Shown: piece after piece, positions 1 through 7,879 of the stretch
Layout of the letters: each line of letters starts with the position of its first letter
Position numbering within the stretch: position 1 is the stretch's first letter
NCBI RefSeq assembly: GCF_029167375.1
Contig: NZ_JARFTP010000007.1
Coordinates: forward strand, 62,001 to 126,000
DNA length: 64,000 bases
Direction of reading: 5' to 3'
Source of the DNA: Tsukamurella sp. 8F
GTDB lineage: Bacteria > Actinomycetota > Actinomycetes > Mycobacteriales > Mycobacteriaceae
The notes under the pieces: generated by a model
Seen by the model: only the letters and a program-made list of their open reading frames with translations
Database searches by the model: none
Told to the model about the DNA's origin: nothing
Made by a program: the position numbers and the translations under genes

Positions 1-2
1 CG

Positions 3-779
3 TTCACCGGCGCCTCCGGTTTCTCGCCGACCGCGGTGATCGGTGCGGTCTCGGTGGCCGCAGTCGCCTACCTGGGCTTCGACGCGATCGCGACGTTCGC
101 GGAGGAGACCCGAGGCGAGACGGTTCTCGTCGGGCGGGCGATGGTCGCATGCCTCGCGCTCGCCGGACTGCTGTTCGTGGCGCAGTCGTACGTGGCCGAG
201 GTCCTCGCACCGGTGAGCCCGGCACATCTCGCCGCCGATCCCTCACTTCAGGGCTCGCTGTACTACGACACCCTCCGCAGCGAGGTCGCACCATGGATCG
301 CGACCCTCCTGAGCTACGCCAAGGCGGTCGGTGCCGCGTTCGCGGGCATGGTCGGCCTCGCCGCCGGCGGGCGCGTGACGATGACCATGGCTCGCGACGG
401 GCGCTTGCCGCGTCGGCTCTCCCGCGTGTCCGAGCACAGCGGCGTCCCCGTGGTCGCGACCGTCGGCGTCACCGCCGTGACGGGCATCGTCGCGGTGTGG
501 GCGGCGAACAAGGACGACGGTCTGGACCTGCTGTCGTCGACGGTGTCCGTCGGCGCGCTCAGCGCATTCGTACTGGTGCACGCCTCAGTGGTCGGCTACT
601 TCCGAGGGACGGACGTACTCCGCTCCGTGGTCGTGCCGGTAGTGGGGATCGCGGCGCTCATCGCGGTGCTGGTGTTCGCAGATCACACCGCGCAGATCGT
701 CGGTGCGGTGTGGCTCGCGATCGGCGTCGTCTACATGCTGGTCGCCGGCCGCGTATCCCGGACTACTGACGCTCGATGA
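3..779 (+). CDS. APC-family amino acid permease, C-terminal part (5' end outside window)
   Basis: Open reading frame that is already open at the left edge; about 258 residues are visible. It begins in a stretch typical of the central APC (amino acid-polyamine-organocation) permease helices, with AAVAYLGFDAIATFAEE resembling the conserved transmembrane helix 6 region, followed by at least five further hydrophobic helices (for example around MVACLALAGLLFVAQ, VVATVGVTAVTGIVAVW and IAALIAVLVFA). It would catalyse uptake of an amino acid or amine across the cytoplasmic membrane; the substrate cannot be told. The last 17 bases overlap tail-to-tail with the crotonase gene. The GTG at base 36 is internal, not a start, because the permease fold needs the missing upstream helices. 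Confidence 0.85.
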   Translation, partial: FTGASGFSPTAVIGAVSVAAVAYLGFDAIATFAEETRGETVLVGRAMVACLALAGLLFVAQSYVAEVLAPVSPAHLAADPSLQGSLYYDTLRSEVAPWIATLLSYAKAVGAAFAGMVGLAAGGRVTMTMARDGRLPRRLSRVSEHSGVPVVATVGVTAVTGIVAVWAANKDDGLDLLSSTVSVGALSAFVLVHASVVGYFRGTDVLRSVVVPVVGIAALIAVLVFADHTAQIVGAVWLAIGVVYMLVAGRVSRTTDAR

Positions 780-1554
780 ATTCCGGCGTCTCCTTGTTGA
801 GGGCCGCGTTGCGCGCGATCGCGTGATTCTTGCCGCGGAGCAGGCCCAACTGCAGCGCCTGCTCCACAGGGAACGAGAACCGGGAGCCGCTGTACCAGGT
901 GTTCTCGAACAGCGCCTTGGACGCGGCGACCGCGTCGGGCGAGCGCTCCTTGAGCTTCTCGATGAGCTCGGCGGCCTGGGCCGCGGGGTCATCGGACACG
1001 GAGCTCACCAGGCCCCAGTCGAGCGCCTGCTGGGCCGAGAACGTCTCGCCGGTCATCGTCAGGCGCTTCGCTACGTCGATCGTGGTGAGCTGCGCGATGG
1101 ACGCGGACAGGGACATGTCGGGTATCAGTCCCCACTTGGCCTCGAGGATCGAGAAGTCGGAGCCTGTGTGCGCGAACCGGAAGTCCGCGCCCAGCGCGAT
1201 CTGGAGACCGCCGCCGAAACAGTGCCCCTGCACCACCGCGATCACAGGCGCGGGCACGCTCCGCCAGGCCCACCCCGCGGCCTGGAAGCTGTTGGCAGCC
1301 GACGTGCGGCGCGGCACGAAGTTCATGAGTAGCCGCCGCTGCTCCTTGCCCGCCGATGCGAAGTCGAGACCCGAGCAGAAGGACGGTCCGTCGCCTGTGA
1401 GGACGACGGCCCGCAGACTGTGGTCGCGCTTGGCACGATCCGCCGCCCTGGCCAGGTCGTCGATCATGTCCAGGGTGAGCCCGTTGTGCTTCTCCGGCCG
1501 GTTGATGCGCACGTACGCCACGTCGTCCCGTACGTCGTATTCGATGTTCGACAC
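763..1554 (-). CDS. Enoyl-CoA hydratase/isomerase (crotonase) family protein
   Basis: Crotonase-fold protein of 263 residues, the usual length. The N-terminal strand pattern (VAYVRINRPEKHNGLT), the loop with the first oxyanion-hole backbone residue (GDGPSFCSGLDF) and the second (VQGHCFGGGLQIALGADFRFA) are all present. The acidic region after it (SILEAKWGLIPD) fits enoyl-CoA hydratases that keep a Glu near the acyl-CoA. It probably acts on an acyl-CoA in fatty acid or related catabolism, but crotonases are diverse and the reaction cannot be fixed. The start is a GTG with a GAGGAG ribosome-binding site seven bases upstream. It stands alone, convergent with the permease. Confidence 0.88.
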   Translation of the reverse strand: MSNIEYDVRDDVAYVRINRPEKHNGLTLDMIDDLARAADRAKRDHSLRAVVLTGDGPSFCSGLDFASAGKEQRRLLMNFVPRRTSAANSFQAAGWAWRSVPAPVIAVVQGHCFGGGLQIALGADFRFAHTGSDFSILEAKWGLIPDMSLSASIAQLTTIDVAKRLTMTGETFSAQQALDWGLVSSVSDDPAAQAAELIEKLKERSPDAVAASKALFENTWYSGSRFSFPVEQALQLGLLRGKNHAIARNAALNKETPEFIERQ

Positions 1555-1676
1555 CGTCTCGCTCCTCGCTCCGCTTTGTCGGTTCCTCCAACGAGACTAA
1601 GGGGCGCCGCGACACCGCCTCATACAGGACGCGCCGCCACCGTTCGATCCGCAGGTACGGTCGGTAAGCTCACGGC

Positions 1677-2258
1677 ATGTCCACCACGCCCGTGTTGCGC
1701 ATCACGCAGGAACCCGAGTCCGATGCGGTCCTGTCCGAGCACCCGTTCGCCCTGCTCGCGGGGATGCTGCTGGATCAACAGTTCCCCATGGAGCGCGCGT
1801 TCGCGGGACCGTGGAAGGTGTTGGAACGCTTCGGGAGTATCGACCCGAAGGCGATCGCGGAGGCCGATCCTGCGACCTTCGAGGCGCTGTGCACCACACC
1901 ACCCGCGATCCATCGGTACGGCCGCGCGATGGCGGCGAGGCTGCAGACACTCGCTCGCATCGTCGTCGACGAGTACGACGGCGACGCGAGCCGGATCTGG
2001 ACGGAAGCGTCGTCAGGCGCGGACCTGGTGAAACGCATCGAGGCCCTGCCCGGGTTCGGCGCGCAGAAGGCGAAGATCTTCGCGGCGCTCGTCGGCAAGC
2101 AGCTCGGATGCAAGCCGCGCGGCTGGGCCACGGCAGTGGGCGACTACGGTAAGTCCGGGTTCCGGTCCGTGGCCGACGTCGTCGACGGCGAGTCGCTGGC
2201 AAAGGTCCGTGCCTACAAGAAGGAGATGAAGGCCAAGGCGAAGGCCGCGAGCGCCTGA
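1677..2258 (+). CDS. HhH-GPD-type base excision DNA repair protein
   Basis: 193-residue protein resembling the small actinobacterial HhH-GPD family of DNA glycosylase-like proteins. The N-terminal segment PFALLAGMLLDQQFPMERAF matches the substrate-pocket helices of the AlkA/Nth fold, and LPGFGAQKAKIFAALVG (about residues 123-139) is the helix-hairpin-helix DNA-binding motif. The catalytic Asp of typical HhH-GPD glycosylases is not obvious at the usual place after the hairpin, so glycosylase activity is uncertain. The C terminus is Lys/Ala-rich (KKEMKAKAKAAS), which could add nonspecific DNA contacts. It stands divergent from the crotonase gene with about 120 bp between them. Confidence 0.8.
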   Translation: MSTTPVLRITQEPESDAVLSEHPFALLAGMLLDQQFPMERAFAGPWKVLERFGSIDPKAIAEADPATFEALCTTPPAIHRYGRAMAARLQTLARIVVDEYDGDASRIWTEASSGADLVKRIEALPGFGAQKAKIFAALVGKQLGCKPRGWATAVGDYGKSGFRSVADVVDGESLAKVRAYKKEMKAKAKAASA

Positions 2259-2314
2259 TCGCCGTCACCCGCCCGCCCGTACGAGAGAACGGTCCACGGA
2301 GGAAACCCGCTTCC

Positions 2315-3082
2315 ATGACGCAACCCGACGATCCCCGGGCCGACGCGGCACCCGAGGCCGATGCCGCTGCGCCCGAGGATCCCGCGTCGCCGGCGGAGGC
2401 CGGGCCGGGAGACGAATCCGACTCGTCCGGTCTCGCCGAGGGCTATCACGTCGAGCAGGCGTACTCGCAGGCGATCCCCGAGCAGAAGCCCCGCGTGCAG
2501 GTTCCGCCCGAGGCGGTCGTGACGGGCGCGATCGCGACGCACCCACCGGCCCGCACCGGTGGCGGCGGCCGCACCCTGGTCGTGGCCCTCTTGGCGGTGG
2601 CCTCGCTCGCCGCGCTCCTACTCGCGATCCTCGTGGTCGCACTCGGTAACCCTTCGCACAACAGCGCCGGCGAGAGCAGCGGGCAGGCGCCGCAGTCCGA
2701 CGCGGCCGGGCAGGTGTTCAAGGTGAACGACTGCCTGTACGGGGTTGCGAGCGACCCGCAGGTGGGCGACTGCGGCAACGGCGGTTCACCGTACCGTGTC
2801 GTGAAGATCATGCCCGTGGGACAGACGTGCGCCGACGACCAACCGTCCGTATCCCGCGGCCGCTCCTACTGTCTGGCCCCCAACCTGAACGTCAACTACT
2901 GCTACAGCTCACCCGCGAGGGGTGGATGGATCCAGCCGGCCGCACGGTGCAACGCACCGGGAACGGTGACCGTGGTGTCGGTGGTCCCGGGTAAGAAGGA
3001 CGACAAGCTGTGCCGCGGCGCATGGACCAAGTCGTACTTCTACTCCAACCCGGCGCTCACGGTGTGCGTCAAGGAGTACTGA
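2315..3082 (+). CDS. LppU-like membrane-anchored envelope protein
   Basis: 255 residues in three parts: an acidic, Pro/Ala/Glu-rich cytoplasmic tail of about 85 residues; one transmembrane helix at about residues 90-110 (LVVALLAVASLAALLLAILV); and an extracytoplasmic domain with eight or so Cys residues (NDCLYG, VGDCGNG, CADDQP, SYCLAP, NYCYSS, ARCNAP). The Cys-rich part resembles the LppU/SCO3897 family, in which the cysteines are presumably disulfide-bonded outside the cell. Function is not known. A GGAGGA site precedes the ATG. The gene runs into the Nudix gene with three bases between stop and start, so the two are probably cotranscribed. Confidence 0.7.
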   Translation: MTQPDDPRADAAPEADAAAPEDPASPAEAGPGDESDSSGLAEGYHVEQAYSQAIPEQKPRVQVPPEAVVTGAIATHPPARTGGGGRTLVVALLAVASLAALLLAILVVALGNPSHNSAGESSGQAPQSDAAGQVFKVNDCLYGVASDPQVGDCGNGGSPYRVVKIMPVGQTCADDQPSVSRGRSYCLAPNLNVNYCYSSPARGGWIQPAARCNAPGTVTVVSVVPGKKDDKLCRGAWTKSYFYSNPALTVCVKEY

Positions 3083-3085
3083 GGC

Positions 3086-3538
3086 GTGGTCACCAGCGCC
3101 GGGCTCGTGCTGTACCGCCACCGGTCCGGCGGCGTCCAGGTACTCATCGCACATATGGGCGGCCCCTTCTGGGCGAAGAAGGACGATCATGCCTGGTCGA
3201 TCCCGAAGGGTGAGTACACCTCGGAGGAGCCACTGTCCGCGGCCGAGCGCGAGTTCGCGGAGGAGCTCGGGTCGCCCGCCCCGGCGGGCCCGGTGCTGCC
3301 ACTGGGCAGCGTGCGGACCAGCGGCAAGACCGTGATCGCGTTCGCCCGTGAGGGCGATTTCGACGCGTCGTCCATCGTGTCCAACACGTTCACGATGCAA
3401 TGGCCGCCACGCTCGGGCCGCACCGCCGAGTTCCCCGAGGTGGACCGCGCCGAGTGGTTCGACCTGACGACCGCGACACAGAAGTTGGTGAAGGGCCAGG
3501 CGCCGTTCCTGGTGCGCCTCGGCCAGGCGCTGGCGTGA
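3086..3538 (+). CDS. Nudix (MutT-like) hydrolase
   Basis: 150-residue single-domain Nudix protein, the normal size. The Nudix box is visible as SIPKGEYTSEEPLSAAERE followed by FAEELG, so the REFAEELG metal-binding helix is intact; spacing between the Gly and the first Glu is one residue shorter than in the canonical consensus, as in other NUDIX proteins that begin with the AGLVLYR pattern seen here. Such enzymes split nucleoside diphosphates linked to another group; the substrate is not evident. The GTG start lies three bases after the upstream stop, implying translational coupling. A strong hairpin follows the stop codon. Confidence 0.88.
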   Translation: MVTSAGLVLYRHRSGGVQVLIAHMGGPFWAKKDDHAWSIPKGEYTSEEPLSAAEREFAEELGSPAPAGPVLPLGSVRTSGKTVIAFAREGDFDASSIVSNTFTMQWPPRSGRTAEFPEVDRAEWFDLTTATQKLVKGQAPFLVRLGQALA

Positions 3539-3571
3539 CTCGATGCGCCGTCACGAACCGAGCCGTGTGAT

Positions 3572-3601
3572 CGCCTATCCCGCTATATAACGGGATAGGC
3601 G
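3572..3601. terminator. Bidirectional hairpin terminator
   Basis: Perfect 11-bp inverted repeat (CGCCTATCCCG and CGGGATAGGCG) around an eight-base AT-rich loop, lying between the convergent stops of the Nudix gene and the MFS gene. There is no long T tract, which is common for actinobacterial terminators. Its place between two convergent genes makes a shared terminator the simplest reading. Confidence 0.8.
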
Positions 3602-3604
3602 TCC

Positions 3605-4831
3605 TCAGAACGCGTTTCGTGACAGGAAGCGGTTCCACAGCGCGGCCGACAGGATGACCGCCGATGCTACTGCCGGCGCACACTGCGCCGCGGCGGTGCC
3701 CAGAGAATCGGCCAGCCAGCCGTTGATCGCCGATGCAGCGGACTGTCCGACGATGATTCCGGAACCGGCGATCGTCATCACCGTGGACGCACGCCCACGG
3801 GGACTGCGCGCCGAGGCGAGGCTGAACTCGGTGACCAGGGTCGGTCCCACACCGACCCCGGCCACGAGCATGCCGATGAGCATCACGGGCAGCGTCGATG
3901 CCGTGGCCACGATCGCCGATCCGATGAGCATGGTCACCGCCGACACCAGCCAGCGCGCCGCCAGCGGATATCTCGCAGGGACCAGGGCGGTCGCAAGCGC
4001 GCAGGCCGCGGAGCCGACCCCCATCACGCCGTAGAACAGGCCCGCACGCTCGGCATGGCCGAGGTCCTGCATGAAGGCGGTCAACCCGGTCAGCGCCGAG
4101 CCGAAGAACAGGCCCATACCGAGAACACCGGTGTATACCGCGAGGAGCCCCGGGCGCACCAGCTCGCCCTTGGACGCCTGCTCGGCGCGCTCCTCGTGTT
4201 CCGCAACTTCACGAGCGCTCGGATGCAACGCGAACGCGGTGACGAACAGCGCCGTCAGGACCGCCGCTCCGATCATCGGTGCCGCCGGGTTCAGCGTGGT
4301 TGCGAGCAGGCCCACGATCACGGGCCCGAAGACGAAGATCACCTCGTCGGCGGCAGACTCGTAGGCCATCAGGCCGGTAGTCACCCGCGCGTGTCGGGAC
4401 TCCGGAAGGCCACGTGCAATCATTCCGACGAGGCGACTGCGCGATAGCGGCGACACCTGCGGCGCCGACGCGCCAACCGCGAATGCGCCGGCCAGCACAG
4501 CGCCTCCCGGTAGTGGGCTGAACACGAGCCACGCGAGCGCCGATAGTGCGAACCCGTTGACGATCCCGGCTACCAGCACGACGCGCCGCTGCCCGAACCG
4601 ATCCGCCGCGGCGCCCAGCAGCGGACCGAAGGCCGCGACCCCGACACCCACGCACGCAGATGAGAGACCGGCGAATCCGAGCGATCCACGCCCGGCAACG
4701 ACCAGCGTCAGTACACCGACCACCATCATCGCGTAGGGCAGACGCGCCATGAACGCCACCGGGAAGTAGGTGGGGCCCGCCAGACCGATCAGGGACGTCC
4801 CCTCGGCCTCGCGGTCCACGGTGCCGTGCAT
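3605..4831 (-). CDS. MFS transporter
   Basis: About 408 residues with roughly twelve hydrophobic helices and the major facilitator pattern, including the loop 2-3 signature GAAADRFGQRRVVL. The second half repeats the fold (SALTGLTAFMQDLG, GVGVGPTLVTEFSLASARSPRGRAST). It is a proton-driven carrier or exporter of unknown substrate. I chose the ATG at 4831 because GAGGT lies about eight bases upstream; a GTG at 4891 would add a 20-residue, very basic leader. It is convergent with the Nudix gene and has no obvious partner gene. Confidence 0.8.
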   Translation of the reverse strand: MHGTVDREAEGTSLIGLAGPTYFPVAFMARLPYAMMVVGVLTLVVAGRGSLGFAGLSSACVGVGVAAFGPLLGAAADRFGQRRVVLVAGIVNGFALSALAWLVFSPLPGGAVLAGAFAVGASAPQVSPLSRSRLVGMIARGLPESRHARVTTGLMAYESAADEVIFVFGPVIVGLLATTLNPAAPMIGAAVLTALFVTAFALHPSAREVAEHEERAEQASKGELVRPGLLAVYTGVLGMGLFFGSALTGLTAFMQDLGHAERAGLFYGVMGVGSAACALATALVPARYPLAARWLVSAVTMLIGSAIVATASTLPVMLIGMLVAGVGVGPTLVTEFSLASARSPRGRASTVMTIAGSGIIVGQSAASAINGWLADSLGTAAAQCAPAVASAVILSAALWNRFLSRNAF

Positions 4832-5108
4832 AATCCGTACCTCGTAACTCTCCCGCGGGCGACCGCGACGCTCTCGTGCCGCCTTAGTCACCCTCGGGGG
4901 GAGCCAGGTAGATACACCTTCCCTTTCGGCCGCGGCCGACGGCCGCGCACCCGGCGATGATACCCGCGCCGGATCCGACTCCGGAACCGCGTCGCAGGGA
5001 TGGTGACCAGCCTCTCAGCGAATGCCGATGCAGGTGGAAGGGATTCGCGCCCCTGTGAGTGCAACCCTTCCTGCACGAACCGGGCGGCCTGCACAATCGT
5101 GGACGCAT

Positions 5109-5179
5109 GCGGGTATGGCCGAGAGGTGAGGCAGCGGTCTGCAAAACCGTCCACGCGGGTTCGAATCCCGCTACTCGCT
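5109..5179 (+). tRNA. tRNA-Cys (GCA)
   Basis: Cloverleaf folds by eye: acceptor GCGGGTA pairs with TACTCGC (one G-U pair), the T arm is GCGGG-TTCGAAT-CCCGC, the anticodon loop holds GCA at 5141-5143, and the discriminator base is U, as expected for tRNA-Cys. No CCA is encoded. It lies between the MFS gene and the LuxR-type regulator, reading away from the MFS gene. Confidence 0.95.
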
Positions 5180-5201
5180 CAACGTCTCACAGCTCCGGTG
5201 G

Positions 5202-7835
5202 TCACCGCCGGGAGCGGACGAGCGCGGCGAGCACGTCGCGATCGGGCGCGTCGACCTTGATGCAGGCCCGGTAGATGTGGCCCTCGACGGTGCGGACCGA
5301 CACCGTCAGGCGCTGGGCGATATCCCGGTTCGACAAGCCCTCGGCCACGAGGCTCGCGATCTCGCGTTCGCGGGCACTGAGCGGCAGCGGCCGAACGGCG
5401 TCCCGCAGCGCAGGCGTTGCGGCACCGCCACATTCGCGCGCGAGTCCTGCAGCGCGCGCCGCCTCGGCGGCCCCGGCTCCTCGGCGCCCTGCCACGTCGA
5501 ACAGGCGCGCCGCCTGCGCCGCGGCGTCGGCCGCGGACAGCATCACGCCCGTCTCCTCGAAGCGGTGCGACACCCGGGCCAAACGATCGGCGTCGGCTGC
5601 TGCCACCGCCTCGGCGTGCTCGACGAACCTCTCGCACAGGTCGCCGTCGATCCGCCCCGCCAACTCCCCGAGCCGTCCACCGACGCCACGACTGCCGAAC
5701 CTGGCGGCATGGTGCAGGGATTCGGCCTCGAGTGCCCACTGCCCCGTGCGGCGTGCCTGGGTCGCAGCGGTGCAGGCGAGGTCGGCCGCAGATCGGTCCG
5801 CCCCACGCGCGGCAAGTACCCAACTGCGCGCCAGCGTCCGCGCCGGATCATGCACGGCCACTTGGGGCCCGACGTGTTCATCGGCGTCGGCCAGCACCCG
5901 CTCCGCCTCCGATGCCCGTCCCAGGGCCGCGTACGCGCGCACGAGGATCAGGCGCGCCGGCAACCGCCAGGGCAGCGAGGACTCGGCATTCAGGGCGGCG
6001 AGAGCCTCCTCGATCGCCGCGACCGCGGCCGGGAACCGTCCGGAATGCGTGTCGACCAGGCCCGCGCTGATCCGCGCGATCGCCCAGCCCGTGAACTGGC
6101 CTGTGGACGAGAATCCGCCGTGCTCCCTCAGGTGTCGCTGCGCCTCATCGATCCGCCCGAGGTACACCAGCGACAGCACCTCGCCGTATCCGATCATGGC
6201 GTGGATCAGCCCGTCGGTGGACTTGCCACCGCGGCAGCGTGCGGCGATGGCAGGGAAGCGCGTGCCGCGACCACCGGGCCCGAGTGCGAGGCCCGCGGCG
6301 AATGCTGCGAGCTCGACGGCCTGCTCAGGTGCCTGTGGATCCGACACCACATCGTCAGCAGTCGACAGCCCCTCAGCCAACCGATTCTCGTGAATCGCGA
6401 CCGTGGCACCGATGGCGGCCACGACGCGGGCCAGCGCCGGAAACATCACGCGTGCCTGGAGCAGGTCCAGCAACGCGTGCGCGCGAGCGGTGTCACCGAG
6501 GCCCCAGAAGAGGTTCGACAGGCGCGGGATACCCCAGCGCACCAGATCCAGCTCACCCATCTCATCGGCCGCGAAACCGGACAGGATCTCCTCGGCCTCG
6601 GTAGGGCGGCCCTGCCACATGACCGCCCGAGCCAGCAGCTCCGCTGACGGGACGTCCCGCTCCGCCTGGAAGGCCCTACGCGCCAGCGCCTCGCCGAGCG
6701 GGAGGTCGGCGAGAGACACCGCGTCCTTCGCGGCCGCGCGCAGCAACTTGGCATCGACCGGTTGGTCACTGTCGATGTGCAGGCGTGCCAACCGGATTCG
6801 ATCGGCGGCCGAATCCACGCCCTGGTCTCGCAGCGCGCCCGCGATACGCCCACGGATCCGGCGCGACGTCGCGGCACCCGTCCGCCGCCGGACCGCGTCT
6901 CCGAACAACGGGTGCGCGATCCTCGCGTGCGGGGCACCATCGGTATCGACGATGCGGACCAACCCGGCCGACTCGGCGGCGTCGATGGCCTCGTCGCCCG
7001 CCAACTCGGCGAGCGTCGCGAGCCGCATAGGCTCGCAGAACGCCAGGTGCCGCAGGACCGACACCGCTGCGGGCGCGGCCGCATCCATACGCGACTCGAG
7101 CAGGTCCGCGAGTCCCTCGGGAACGGCGGCGGTGCCGCGTAGCTGCCAGACACCAGCGACCTCGTCGAGCCGGCCCGCAGCGACCGCACCCTCGACGGCG
7201 TGCCGCAAGTACAGTGGGTTGCCTGCCGAAACGTTCCACAGGACGTCGGCGCTGAGACCTTCGATCGGCCCGCCGAGCACGCTCTCGACCAGTTCCACGG
7301 TCTCGTCGCGCCCGAGCGCCCCGATCTCCACACGCGCCATTCGCCCGTCCTTCCACAGGGCGGTCACGGCGGCGGGCACGGCCTCGCCGGTGCGGATGGT
7401 GACGACGATCCGCGCGGCATCGTCGATCGCTATCTGCTGCAACAGCATCGCCGATAGCGGGTCCAACAGGTGCGCATCGTCGACGGCGACGACAGCGGCC
7501 GTGTGGAAAGCCGGCTCCTTGCCGCCGTGTCCGATCTCGGGGGCCGCCAGCAACGCACTGCGCGCGGCGGCGAGTAGCGCGATCGGATCGCGCCCGGGGA
7601 TCGAGGGAAGCCACGGAGCGAAGACGCCCAGCGGCACGCCCTGCGAAGACTCGGTGCAGGCGGCCCAGCGGACCGCGGGCCCGAGACCGTCCGCTACGCG
7701 ACGCGCGAGCGTCGTCTTGCCGACTCCCGCGGGCCCGGCCAGCACGACACCTCCGCCGGTGCGCACGGCGGCCACCGCCTCCCCTGTTTCGACGGGGCGG
7801 TCGATCACCCGCCAACGGCCGTGCATGCCCCTCAT
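5202..7835 (-). CDS. LuxR-family regulator with N-terminal AAA ATPase (LAL/MalT-like)
   Basis: 877 residues, the size of large ATP-binding LuxR regulators. Near the N terminus a Walker A motif (GPAGVGKTTLARRVADG, about residues 34-50) is followed by a Walker B-like strand (AAVVAVDDAHLLD). A long alpha-helical, Ala-rich middle section resembles the TPR-like sensor region of this group. The C terminus carries the LuxR helix-turn-helix: LSAREREIASLVAEGLSNRD, then IAQRLTVSVRTVEGHIYRA. Such proteins bind an inducer through the middle region and activate transcription when ATP-loaded. It lies 44 bp downstream of the dioxygenase-catalase gene on the same strand, so it could be cotranscribed with it or control it; that link is inference. 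Confidence 0.88.
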   Translation of the reverse strand: MRGMHGRWRVIDRPVETGEAVAAVRTGGGVVLAGPAGVGKTTLARRVADGLGPAVRWAACTESSQGVPLGVFAPWLPSIPGRDPIALLAAARSALLAAPEIGHGGKEPAFHTAAVVAVDDAHLLDPLSAMLLQQIAIDDAARIVVTIRTGEAVPAAVTALWKDGRMARVEIGALGRDETVELVESVLGGPIEGLSADVLWNVSAGNPLYLRHAVEGAVAAGRLDEVAGVWQLRGTAAVPEGLADLLESRMDAAAPAAVSVLRHLAFCEPMRLATLAELAGDEAIDAAESAGLVRIVDTDGAPHARIAHPLFGDAVRRRTGAATSRRIRGRIAGALRDQGVDSAADRIRLARLHIDSDQPVDAKLLRAAAKDAVSLADLPLGEALARRAFQAERDVPSAELLARAVMWQGRPTEAEEILSGFAADEMGELDLVRWGIPRLSNLFWGLGDTARAHALLDLLQARVMFPALARVVAAIGATVAIHENRLAEGLSTADDVVSDPQAPEQAVELAAFAAGLALGPGGRGTRFPAIAARCRGGKSTDGLIHAMIGYGEVLSLVYLGRIDEAQRHLREHGGFSSTGQFTGWAIARISAGLVDTHSGRFPAAVAAIEEALAALNAESSLPWRLPARLILVRAYAALGRASEAERVLADADEHVGPQVAVHDPARTLARSWVLAARGADRSAADLACTAATQARRTGQWALEAESLHHAARFGSRGVGGRLGELAGRIDGDLCERFVEHAEAVAAADADRLARVSHRFEETGVMLSAADAAAQAARLFDVAGRRGAGAAEAARAAGLARECGGAATPALRDAVRPLPLSAREREIASLVAEGLSNRDIAQRLTVSVRTVEGHIYRACIKVDAPDRDVLAALVRSRR

Positions 7836-7879
7836 CCTATCGGCGCCGCCTCGCCCCCGCCGGGTAACTGCGGCGAGAT

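Noticed and set aside
4829-4891. Upstream GTG start at 4891 for the MFS transporter
   Set aside because: It adds only a basic leader, and the ATG at 4831 has a better-placed GAGGT.
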